NCBI RefSeq assembly: GCF_000299935.1
Contig: NZ_AMRL01000022.1
Coordinates: 1 to 63,556 of the forward strand
Reading direction: 5' to 3'
Source: Oceanibaculum indicum P24
Lineage (GTDB): Bacteria; Pseudomonadota; Alphaproteobacteria; Oceanibaculales; Oceanibaculaceae
Length of the DNA stretch: 63,556 bases
Shown: in pieces, positions 47,123 to 55,648 of the stretch
How positions within the stretch are numbered: position 1 is the stretch's first letter
Layout: each line of letters starts with the position of its first letter
Translations under genes and position numbers: made by a program
Notes under the pieces: model-generated
The model's database searches: none
Told to the model about the DNA's origin: nothing
The model's input: only the letters and a program-made list of their open reading frames with translations

Positions 47123-48245
47123 TCAGGCGGCGGTCTGGCCGCTGCCCTCACCCAGCTTGGAGGCCAGCGAGGCTTCCAGGAACCGGTCGATATCGCCATC
47201 CAGCACGGCGCCGGAATTGCCGGTCTCCACGCCGGTGCGCAGATCCTTCACCATCTGGTAGGGCTGCAGCACATAGGAGCGGATCTGGTGGCCCCAGCCG
47301 ATATCGGTCTTGGCGTCTTCCTGCGCCTGTGCTGCCTCTTCGCGCTTCTGCAGTTCCAGCTCATAGAGCCGCGCCTTCAGCATGGAGAAGGCGGTGGCGC
47401 GGTTCTTGTGCTGCGAGCGGTCGCTCTGGCACTGCACCACGATGCCGGTCGGGATGTGGGTGATGCGGATGGCACTGTCGGTCTTGTTCACGTGCTGGCC
47501 GCCGGCACCCGAGGCCCGGTAGGTATCGATGCGCAGGTCCTTTTCCTGGTATTCGACCTCGATCTCGTCATCGACCACCGGATAGACCCACACCGAGGAG
47601 AAGCTGGTATGGCGCCGGGCCTGCGAATCGAAGGGCGAGATACGCACCAGCCGGTGCACGCCGCTTTCATGCTTCAGCCAGCCATAGGCATTGGGGCCGG
47701 TGATCTTCAGCGTGGCCGATTTCAGCCCGGCCTCTTCACCCGCACTCTCTTCCAGCCATTCGACCTTGTAGTCGTGCTGTTCCGCCCAGCGCGTGTACAT
47801 GCGCGACAGCATCAGGGCCCAGTCCTGCGCCTCGGTGCCGCCAGCGCCGGCATGCACTTCGAGATAGCAGTCATTTCCGTCCGCCTCGCCTGACAGCAGG
47901 CTTTCCAGCTGCTTCTTGGCCGCCATCTCACGCAGGCGCTGCAGCGCCTTCTCGGCCTCGGCGACGACATCCTGATCGTCCTCCATCTCGCCGAGTTCGA
48001 TCAGCTCCAGCGTGTCGTTCAGCTCCCGCTCGATGGAGCGGTAGCCTTCGATGCCCTTTTCCAGCTGGGTGCGCTCGCGCAGCAGCTTCTGGGCCTTCTC
48101 GCTGTCGTTCCAGAGGTTGGGGTCGGCCGTAAGGGCATTCAGCTCGTCAAACCGGGAAACCGCACGATCCCAGTCAAAGATGCCTCCTCAGCAGCGCCAA
48201 CGAGTCTCTGATCTCGTCAGCGACCGCTTGAATTTCCGCGCGCAT
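47123..48245 (-). CDS. prfB: Peptide chain release factor 2 with programmed +1 frameshift
   Basis: RF2, 373 residues when the frameshift is used. Zero-frame translation starts at ATG 48245 and reads 23 codons to CTT (48179-48177), followed by an in-frame TGA (48176-48174). Reading resumes one base on with GAC (48175). The coding parts are 48245-48177 and 48175-47123. The stop-codon-recognition motif SPF is in [12 protein letters not shown] and the catalytic GGQ is in [12 protein letters not shown]2 reads UGA and UAA, so its level sets its own frameshifting. Next to PBP1A, amidase and rne, the usual alphaproteobacterial order. Confidence 0.96.
48173..48188 (-). promoter_or_regulatory. prfB: prfB frameshift site
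   Basis: On the minus strand AGGAGG (48188-48183), CAT, CTT, TGA, C. The Shine-Dalgarno-like AGGAGG stands three bases before the CTT-TGA-C slip site, the same spacing as in E. coli prfB, where the element reads AGGGGG. Confidence 0.93.
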
Positions 48246-48307
48246 CGCGTTCTCCAAGTCCAATCGGTTCAAATCATTGCGCCGGCGTCATGCCGGCGGG
48301 AGCGCCC

Positions 48308-50719
48308 TTAATACAGGCCGCCGAGGCCGGTCGCAACCGGGGCGGCACTGTCGCCGGGCGCTTCGCTGACGCCGGGCACCGGCGGCATGTCCACCTGTCC
48401 CGGTTCCGGTGCCGTGCCGGGGCGGAACGCTTCCAGGATCACAGCACCGCCATCGCCGGACCGCGCCAGCTGGCCCGACGAGGCATCAATGCGCACGAAC
48501 TGCACGCCGGGTGGCACGCGGAACGGGATCGAGGGCTCACCCTCCAGCGCTTCGGCCATGAAATCCTTGAAGATCGGCGCCGCGACCGTGGAGCCAGACT
48601 CGCGCCCGCCCAGCGTGCGCGGCTGGTCGAAACCAACGAATACACCCACCGCCAGGTCCGGCGAGAAGCCGACGAACCAGGTGTCGAAACTGTCGTTGGT
48701 GGTGCCGGTCTTGCCGGCCAGCGGGCGGTTGAGCTCGGCAATGCGCCGCCCGGTGCCGCGCAGCACGACCCCTTGCAGCATGGAGGTCATCTGATAGGCG
48801 GTAACCGGCGAGACCACCTCCTGGCGCTGGTCGGGAATCTGCGGCACGCTCTGCCCGTCCCAGCCTTCAACCAGACAGCCCTCGCAGGGCCGGGCATCGT
48901 GACGGTACAGCGTCTGGCCATTGCGATCCTGGATGCGGTCGATCACATGCGGCGTGATCCGCTTGCCGCCATTCACGATCATGGCGTAGCCAGCGGTCAT
49001 TCGCATCAGCGTCGTCTCCCCCGCGCCCAGTGACATGGAGAGCAGCGGCTGCAGATCGTCCATCACACCGAAGCGGCGGGCGTAATCCACCACTTTCGGC
49101 ATGCCGACCATGGCGGCAAGCCGCACCGTCATCAGATTGCGCGACTTCTCGATGCCGACGCGCATCGGCTGCGGGCCATAGAATTCGTTGGAATAGTTGG
49201 AGGGCTTCCATTTCGGCAGCCCCGGCCCCTGATCCAGCACGATGGGGCCGTCGATGATGACGGTGGCAGGCGTGAAGCCGCTGTCCAGCGCCGCCATATA
49301 GACGAAGGGCTTGAAGGAGGAGCCCGGCTGCCGGTTGGCCTGGGTGACCCGGTTGAACTGGCTTTCGTCGAAACTCCAGCCGCCGGTCATCGCCAGCACG
49401 CGGCCGGTATGCGGGTCCATCGCCACCAGCGCGCCCTCGACCTCGGGCACCTGGCGCAGGGCGAAATTCCCGTCCGAGACGGCCTCGACAGCGATTACAT
49501 CGCCGACCGCCAGTACGTCACCGGCGCGGCGCACCTCCGGCCCCAGCTTCTGGTCCTCCTGCCAGGGCCGCGCCCAGCGCAGCTCCGAGAACGGCACCGT
49601 GCCAGGCGCACCATCGGTCAGGCCGATCGTGGCCCGGTCATTGGCGACCTCCAGCACGACGGCCAGCCGCCAGGGCGCCAGGCCGGCCGGCGTCTTGATC
49701 CCCGCCAGGGCAATCTGCCAGTTGCCACGCACATCGATGCGGTCGATGGGACCGCGCCAGCCATGCCGGCGGTCATAGGCGACAAGACCGTCCCGCAGCA
49801 CGCGGTCAGCGATGCTCTGCAGCTTCGGCGAGATCGAGGTGCGGACCGACAGGCCGCCGCCATAGGCCCCCGCCTCACCGAAACGGTCCACCAGCTCGCG
49901 GCGCACTTCCTCGGCAAAATAATCCGCAACCGTGAACTGCTCCGCATCGCGCCGCCGCATCATCAGCGGCTCGGCTATCGCCGCCTCGGCTTCGGCGGCC
50001 GAGATATGGCCATTCTCCAGCATGCGCATGATGACCCAGTCGCGCCGGGCCTTCGCCGCCTCATGATGGCGGACCGGGTGATAATTGCTGGGCGCTTTCG
50101 GCAAGGCCGCCAGATAGGCTGCCTCGGCGACGGTCAGATCGTCCAGCGACTTGTTGAAATAGTTCAGCGCGGCCGCCGCGACGCCATAGGCGCGGTTGCC
50201 GAGGAAAATCTCGTTCAGATACAGCTCAAGAATGCGTTCCTTGCTGAAGGCCTTTTCCATCCGGAAGGCCAGCATCGCCTCCTTGATCTTGCGGTCGATG
50301 GAAACCTCGTTGGTCAGCAGGAAGTTCTTGGCGACCTGCTGCGTGATGGTGGAGGCCCCCACCGGACGCCGGTCGGAGCCGAACTGCTGGAGGTTCTGCA
50401 CCACGGCCCGCAGGATGCCCTGCACATCGATGCCGGGATGTTCGAAGAAATTCTTGTCCTCGGCCGACAGGAAGGCATTCACCAGCCGCTTGGGCATCGC
50501 CTCATAGGGCACGAAGACCCGGCGTTCCGTTGCATATTCGGCCAGCAGGCGCCCGTCGCCGGCATGCACGCGGGTCACCATCGGCGGCTGGTAATCCGCC
50601 AGCTGCTTATAGTCCGGCAGATCCTGGCTGTAATGATGCAGGACGAAAGCCACGCCCGCCGCGCCGACAATCGTCAGCAGCAGTGCCAGGCCCGCCAGAT
50701 ATCCAAGAAACCGTGTCAT
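48308..50719 (-). CDS. mrcA: Penicillin-binding protein 1A
   Basis: Bifunctional peptidoglycan synthase, 803 residues. An N-terminal membrane helix (about 5-27) anchors it to the inner membrane. The glycosyltransferase domain (GT51) has EDKNFFEHPGIDVQG and GASTITQQVAKNF. An OB-like insert follows. The transpeptidase domain has SSFK in QPGSSFKPF, SRN in EKSRNLMTV and KTGTTN. The C-terminus is Pro/Ala-rich. ATG 50719 with GGAGGAAA upstream is chosen over a longer frame. It is 62 bases after prfB in map order and is transcribed ahead of it, behind the amidase gene. Confidence 0.96.
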   Translation of the reverse strand: MTRFLGYLAGLALLLTIVGAAGVAFVLHHYSQDLPDYKQLADYQPPMVTRVHAGDGRLLAEYATERRVFVPYEAMPKRLVNAFLSAEDKNFFEHPGIDVQGILRAVVQNLQQFGSDRRPVGASTITQQVAKNFLLTNEVSIDRKIKEAMLAFRMEKAFSKERILELYLNEIFLGNRAYGVAAAALNYFNKSLDDLTVAEAAYLAALPKAPSNYHPVRHHEAAKARRDWVIMRMLENGHISAAEAEAAIAEPLMMRRRDAEQFTVADYFAEEVRRELVDRFGEAGAYGGGLSVRTSISPKLQSIADRVLRDGLVAYDRRHGWRGPIDRIDVRGNWQIALAGIKTPAGLAPWRLAVVLEVANDRATIGLTDGAPGTVPFSELRWARPWQEDQKLGPEVRRAGDVLAVGDVIAVEAVSDGNFALRQVPEVEGALVAMDPHTGRVLAMTGGWSFDESQFNRVTQANRQPGSSFKPFVYMAALDSGFTPATVIIDGPIVLDQGPGLPKWKPSNYSNEFYGPQPMRVGIEKSRNLMTVRLAAMVGMPKVVDYARRFGVMDDLQPLLSMSLGAGETTLMRMTAGYAMIVNGGKRITPHVIDRIQDRNGQTLYRHDARPCEGCLVEGWDGQSVPQIPDQRQEVVSPVTAYQMTSMLQGVVLRGTGRRIAELNRPLAGKTGTTNDSFDTWFVGFSPDLAVGVFVGFDQPRTLGGRESGSTVAAPIFKDFMAEALEGEPSIPFRVPPGVQFVRIDASSGQLARSGDGGAVILEAFRPGTAPEPGQVDMPPVPGVSEAPGDSAAPVATGLGGLY

Positions 50720-50860
50720 TTTCCTCCGAGGCCCGTCTTCCCGTGCCCGTTTTAGGCACCCGCTTTCCGGCACGGGCCGCCGCCATTATGTCACAACGTC
50801 CCGTCCCTGGCCGCCGTTCCCGCATAATCGGGCGCCTGCCAGGTATCCGCCCATCCCTTC

Positions 50861-52153
50861 TCAGGAACGGCTGACGCTGTCCTTGAAAGCGAAAAACGCG
50901 TCGATGCCGCCGGCGATGCCCCGGGCCAGCTTCTCGCGATAGCGCGCATCGCGCAGGTTGCGCTCATCCACCGCATTCGACAGGAATCCCAGCTCCACCA
51001 GTACCGAGGGTACATCCGGTGCTTTTAACACGGCGAATCCGGCGAAACGATGGCTGCGGCGCAGCAGCGGCGCCACCGGGTCCAGCTCCTTCAGCAGCAT
51101 GGCCGCGAACCGGGCGCTGTCATTCATCGTCTCGCGTTGCGCCAGGTTGATGAGGATGTTGGTCACCTCGGGGCTTTCGGTGGACAGGTCGATCCCGCCG
51201 ATCAGGTCGGCCTTGTTTTCCTTCTGCGCCAGCGCCTCGGCCTCGGCGTCGGACGCGGTTTCCGACAGCGAATAGACCGACAGGCCGCGCAGCCCCTTGT
51301 TCTTGATCGAATCGGCATGCAGCGAGATGAACAGTTCCGCCCCTTCGCGCCGCGCAATGGCGAAACGCTCGCGCAGGCGCACGAAGATGTCGCGCTCCCG
51401 GGTCAGCAGCACATGGTACTTGCCCGACCGCTCCAGGATCTGCTTCAGCTGCTTGGCCATCGCCAGCGTGATCTCTTTCTCATAGATGCCACTGACGCCG
51501 ATCGCGCCCGGATCGACACCGCCATGGCCGGGATCAATCGCCACCACCCGCTTGCCGTCGGCGCGGCGCGGAGTCTCGGCGAAGGGAATCGGCGGCGGCG
51601 CCTGGGGCGTTGCGGGCGCCAGGCTGCGCCGCGCCGCCATGCTGGCGCGCGAGGCAGCCATGAACTGATCCGGCGAACTGGGGGCCACATCGATCACCAG
51701 CCGGTGATGCGGCGTCTCGCCCGGCGGCAGCAGGAAGGCCTCCTGCACCGCAAAGGGGCGCGCCATGTCCATCACGACGCGCGACACGCCCGGCTGGAAC
51801 AGGCCGTAGCGCAGGCTCTGCACTTGCTGGCCGCTCTTGCCCGCAGGCATCTCCTCGCTCAGCTTCCAGTCGATCTCCGGCAGGTCGATAACCAGCCGGT
51901 AAGGATCGGGCAGCAGGATGATCTGGAACTCGACCGCCTGGGTCAGATCGAAGACGATCCGGGTCTTGTCCGGGTGCTGACCGACCCGCATGCCGGTGAC
52001 GGAAGGTGCCGCCACCGCCGCGCTCGTGACCGCTGCAGCAACCAGAAAAACCAGCAAGATCAGGAAGTTGGATATGAAAGACCGCGCCGCGCGGCTGAGC
52101 CCGGCAGCGGTGGAGATAAGCGTGCAATGGGTTCCGGCCAGCTTGGCGAACAT
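50861..52153 (-). CDS. N-acetylmuramoyl-L-alanine amidase, AMIN + Amidase_3
   Basis: Periplasmic cell-division amidase of 430 residues. A hydrophobic N-terminus (about 24-50) acts as signal. The AMIN domain (VTGMRVGQHPDKTRIVFDLT onward, 53-150) targets peptidoglycan. A linker rich in Ala, Pro and Arg leads to Amidase_3, with zinc ligands His in AIDPGHGGVDPGA, Glu in EKEITLAMAK and His in FISLHADS. The closing VLVELGFLSN box holds the catalytic Glu. It cuts the peptide from the glycan to separate daughter cells (AmiC-like). The start may be later, at the M before the hydrophobic stretch. Confidence 0.94.
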   Translation of the reverse strand: MFAKLAGTHCTLISTAAGLSRAARSFISNFLILLVFLVAAAVTSAAVAAPSVTGMRVGQHPDKTRIVFDLTQAVEFQIILLPDPYRLVIDLPEIDWKLSEEMPAGKSGQQVQSLRYGLFQPGVSRVVMDMARPFAVQEAFLLPPGETPHHRLVIDVAPSSPDQFMAASRASMAARRSLAPATPQAPPPIPFAETPRRADGKRVVAIDPGHGGVDPGAIGVSGIYEKEITLAMAKQLKQILERSGKYHVLLTRERDIFVRLRERFAIARREGAELFISLHADSIKNKGLRGLSVYSLSETASDAEAEALAQKENKADLIGGIDLSTESPEVTNILINLAQRETMNDSARFAAMLLKELDPVAPLLRRSHRFAGFAVLKAPDVPSVLVELGFLSNAVDERNLRDARYREKLARGIAGGIDAFFAFKDSVSRS

Positions 52154-52671
52154 CTAGCGCCTCAGCGTCAATTCGCCACAAAATCTACATCAACTTTATG
52201 AGAGAGATCAATTCAAAACGCCAAATTCCGTTATTTTTTCGTTGCTTGCGGGATTTTCTTACAGTGGTGACAATTCCGTTGTGGCAGACCGGCCCGCGGA
52301 TTATTGTGTACACGCAAATTCCCGCTGTCTGTCGCGCCCCCGCTTAATCATTGGACGTGACGGCGTCGCGATCGGTTGGTCAGGTAGAGTTCTTTTGCTC
52401 CATCGCCTCCGATGCGAGGCGCTCAGGACAATCAGGCGGAGAAAATGTGGAACCCTGGGGCCCCCGCCCTTGCCCTGCTTTACGCGAGGCTTGGCGGGTT
52501 GGCCGACCGGCTATCCTTCTACTGGCCGCTTCATCATAGCGCCGTTCGGGATAGGGATGGCCCAGGCTGGCCCCGCTGATTGACCCGCAAGGGTCAGATT
52601 TTAATTGCCGCGCCGGCGCCGCTGACCCTGAAAAGGTTACGGTTAGCCTAGGCGCGCCCGGAGAAAGATAT
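52154..52671 (+). promoter_or_regulatory. Amidase-rne divergent region and long rne leader
   Basis: 518 non-coding bases. Two candidate plus-strand promoters are TTGCGG-N17-GACAAT (52246-52274) and TTGTGG-N17-TATTGT (52279-52307). Either would give an rne leader of some 360-400 bases. In the leader, TGACCC-GCAA-GGGTCA (52581-52596) is a GNRA-loop hairpin, followed by a second TGACCC segment at 52621. The 52154-52260 part is AT-rich and should hold the amidase promoter on the other strand. Open frames here are not conserved-looking. Known enterobacterial rne leaders autoregulate; whether this one does is untested. Confidence 0.4.
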
Positions 52672-55359
52672 ATGACGAAGCGTATGCTTATCGACGCGAC
52701 CCATTCCGAAGAAACCCGGATGGTCGTGCTAAACGGCAATCGTCTTGAAGAGTTTGATTTCGAAACAGCTGCCAAGCGCCCCCTGAAGGGCAATATCTAC
52801 CTCGCCCGTGTTACCCGGGTCGAACCCTCGCTGCAGGCGGCGTTCGTGGAATATGGCGGCAACCGCCACGGCTTCCTGGCCTTCAATGAAATCCATCCCG
52901 ACTATTACCGCATCCCCATCGCCGACCGCGAAGCGCTGGTCAGCGAGATGGAAGCCGAGCGCGAGGAACACGCCAACGGCAATGGCGATTCGGTCGAGGT
53001 GCTGGGCGGCGACGATGTCGAGGAAGTGCAGCGCCGGCGGCCCAACCTGTCGCGCCAGTACAAGATCCAGGAGGTGGTGAAGCGCCGCCAGATCATGCTG
53101 GTCCAGGTCACCAAGGAGGAGCGCGGCACCAAGGGTGCGGCCCTGACCACCTTCCTGTCACTGCCCGGCCGCTATTGCGTGCTGATGCCGAACACCTCGC
53201 GCGGCGGCGGCGTCTCCCGCAAGATCACCAACGTCAACGACCGCAAGCGTCTGAAGAAGATCGTCGAGGAGCTGGAGCTTCCCGATGGCATGGCGGTGAT
53301 CGTGCGCACCGCCGGGTCGGAGCGCTCCAAGGCCGAGATCAAGCGCGACTTCGACTACCTCATCAAGCTGTGGGACGACATCCGCGAACTGACGCTGCAG
53401 TCCAACGCGCCGTCGCTGATCTATGAGGAGGGCAACCTCATCAAGCGTGCGCTGCGCGACATCTATGACAGCGAGATCGAGGAAGTGCTGCTGGAGGGCG
53501 AGGAAGGCTACAAGAGCGCCAAGGCCTTCATGAAGGACCTGATCCCCAGCCACGCCCGCAAGGTGCAGCAGTACAAGGACCCGGTCATCCCGCTGTTCCA
53601 GCGCTATCAGGTGGAAAGCCAGCTGGACGCGATCCACAGCCCGACCGTGCAGCTGAAGTCCGGCGGCTACATCGTGATGAACCAGACCGAGGCGCTGGTC
53701 GCCATCGACGTGAACTCCGGCCGGTCCACGCGCGAGCGCAATATCGAGGAAACCGCCTATCGCACCAATCTGGAGGCGGCGGAGGAAGTGGCGCGCCAGC
53801 TTCGCCTGCGCGACCTGTCCGGCCTGATCGTGATCGACTTCATCGATATGGAGGAGAACCGCAATCAGCAGGCGGTCGAACGCAAGCTGAAGGAGGCGAT
53901 GAAGAACGACAGGGCGCGGATCCAGATCGGCCGGATCAGCCATTTCGGCCTGTTGGAACTGTCGCGCCAGCGGTTGCGCCCCAGCGTGTTCGAGACCGCC
54001 AACCAGCCCTGCCCGCATTGCGGCGGCACCGGCTATATCCGCTCCACCGACACCACAGCGCTGCATGTGCTGCGCGCCATCGAGGAAGAAGGTATCCGCC
54101 AGCGCGCGTCGGAAATCGCCGTCTATGTGCCGACCCAGATCGCCTTGTACATCTTGAACCAGAAGCGTGCCGCCCTGGCCCAGATCGAGGCGCGCTACAG
54201 CTTCCAGGTCATGATCGGCAGCGACGACACGCTGATCCCGCCCGCCTTCCGCCTGGAACGGGTACGCCAGCGCAGCGCCGAGGAGCAGGCCGCCCTTGAG
54301 GCCGCCGCACCGGTCCGCATCGAGGCCCCGGCCGAAATTGACGAGGATGAGGACATCCTTGAGCAGGACGAGGCCGCCGAAACCCAGGACGAGAATCAGG
54401 ACGGCGCCCAGGAGGGTGAAGCCCGCGAGGGCCGGCGCCGTCGGCGCCGCCGGTCTGGCCGGGGTGGTGGCCGCGATGGCGAGCAGCGTCAGGTGGCGTC
54501 GGACGAGAGCGCCGAGACGGCTGACGGCGACGAGGATGCCGGCGAATCGGAAGATACCGGCACGCCTACTGGCGAAAAGCTGAGTGCGGAAGAGGAAGAG
54601 CGTCAGCGCAAGCGGCGCCGGCGGGGCCGGCGCGGCGGGCGGCGGCGGCGGCGCACGCAGGAGGAGCAGGATAATCTTGCGGCCTCCGGCGAGACTGCCG
54701 ACTCCGAGTCCGATGCGGGTTCTGCCGATGAATCCCAGCCCGATGCGGCTCCCGCTGCCGCTGAAGCGCCAGAAGAAGCCGCTCAGGCCGCTGACGGGGC
54801 GGAAAAGCCCAAACGCAGCCGCCGCAGCCGCAGCGCCAAGAAGCCTGCCGAGGTAACCGCCGAGGCACCGGCTGAAGCGGAAGCCGCCCCGGCGGCGGAA
54901 GAGCCGGAAGCGGAAGCGCCGGCCAAGCCGAAGCGCCCGAGCCGCCGCAAGCCCAAGGCCGAGGCCGCAGCCGCTGCAACGGATGAAACGGTGACGGCTG
55001 AAGCGGCGACAGAGCCTGCCGCAACGCCGGAGGCCGACGCGGAACAGCCAAAGCCGGCACCGCGCAAGCGCACGACCCGCAAGGCGGCGGCGAAGCCGGA
55101 AACCGCGGAGGCCGAGAAGCCGAAGCGCACCCGCGCCCCCCGCAAGCCGAAGGCAGCCATAGCGGATGCGCAAGAAGCCGCTGCCCCGAGCGAGGCCGCC
55201 GCTTTGACGGTGGAAGCAGCGGAAGCCGCCACACCTGCCGCCACACCGGCCGCTGGGACCGTCATCGTCGAGGTCGGTCAGGCGGAGACCAAGGAAAAGC
55301 CGGAGGAACCGGCAAAGCCGGCAAGGCGCGGCTGGTGGAGCCGTGCGGTCGGCCGCTGA
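52672..55359 (+). CDS. rne: Ribonuclease E
   Basis: RNase E, 895 residues, the endonuclease that starts mRNA decay and rRNA processing. The S1 domain lies in the first 160 residues with an acidic insert (GGDDVEEVQRRRP). The catalytic aspartates lie in VAIDVNSGRST and VIDFIDMEENRN, and the zinc-link CPHCGGTG follows. From about residue 545 the protein is a disordered scaffold rich in Ala, Glu, Pro and Arg, with two arginine-rich RNA-binding patches ([12 protein letters not shown] and KRRRRGRRGGRRRRR). It ends KPARRGWWSRAVGR; in Caulobacter a GWW tail binds PNPase. ATG 52672 follows GGAGAAAGATAT. Confidence 0.96.
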   Translation: MTKRMLIDATHSEETRMVVLNGNRLEEFDFETAAKRPLKGNIYLARVTRVEPSLQAAFVEYGGNRHGFLAFNEIHPDYYRIPIADREALVSEMEAEREEHANGNGDSVEVLGGDDVEEVQRRRPNLSRQYKIQEVVKRRQIMLVQVTKEERGTKGAALTTFLSLPGRYCVLMPNTSRGGGVSRKITNVNDRKRLKKIVEELELPDGMAVIVRTAGSERSKAEIKRDFDYLIKLWDDIRELTLQSNAPSLIYEEGNLIKRALRDIYDSEIEEVLLEGEEGYKSAKAFMKDLIPSHARKVQQYKDPVIPLFQRYQVESQLDAIHSPTVQLKSGGYIVMNQTEALVAIDVNSGRSTRERNIEETAYRTNLEAAEEVARQLRLRDLSGLIVIDFIDMEENRNQQAVERKLKEAMKNDRARIQIGRISHFGLLELSRQRLRPSVFETANQPCPHCGGTGYIRSTDTTALHVLRAIEEEGIRQRASEIAVYVPTQIALYILNQKRAALAQIEARYSFQVMIGSDDTLIPPAFRLERVRQRSAEEQAALEAAAPVRIEAPAEIDEDEDILEQDEAAETQDENQDGAQEGEAREGRRRRRRRSGRGGGRDGEQRQVASDESAETADGDEDAGESEDTGTPTGEKLSAEEEERQRKRRRRGRRGGRRRRRTQEEQDNLAASGETADSESDAGSADESQPDAAPAAAEAPEEAAQAADGAEKPKRSRRSRSAKKPAEVTAEAPAEAEAAPAAEEPEAEAPAKPKRPSRRKPKAEAAAAATDETVTAEAATEPAATPEADAEQPKPAPRKRTTRKAAAKPETAEAEKPKRTRAPRKPKAAIADAQEAAAPSEAAALTVEAAEAATPAATPAAGTVIVEVGQAETKEKPEEPAKPARRGWWSRAVGR

Positions 55360-55384
55360 TCTGAAATTCTCATAATTTTAAGAC

Positions 55385-55422
55385 AAAGACTCCCGGGATA
55401 ATATTCCGGGAGTCTTTTTTTG
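55385..55422 (+). terminator. Terminator of rne
   Basis: Perfect 12-bp stem AAAGACTCCCGG / CCGGGAGTCTTT with a 9-base loop, continuing into a T run. Confidence 0.93.
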
Positions 55423-55648
55423 TTTTGTTTAAAATTTTCAGAAAAACATTTGCCACGACAATGAAAAACTTATGAACTTTACTCTGAAATAATATCCCCA
55501 TTAATATTTCGTCAATCTTTTGGCCAAAGGATGAGAGCGCGTCAGATAGAAGGCGCGCCAAAGATAACCTGCCAAACAGCGACCTAATCAAAACGATCCC
55601 ACCGCCGGCGTCTCCCCCCTTGTCGCCATCGACCGAAGAGTCCGACCC
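55423..55648. other. AT-rich gap before the chemotaxis receptor gene
   Basis: 226 bases, visibly AT-richer than the coding DNA. It should hold the promoter of the receptor gene. No clear -35/-10 pair was assigned. The minus-strand frame across it runs into the rne terminator and is not a gene. Confidence 0.3.

Noticed and set aside
52242-52583. Possible 113-codon gene in the rne leader
   Set aside because: No ribosome site or domain; covers the promoter candidates.
53158-55173. Open frame of 671 codons opposite rne
   Set aside because: Low-complexity complement of the rne tail.
55370-55591. Possible minus-strand gene behind rne
   Set aside because: It includes the rne terminator and has no start signal.
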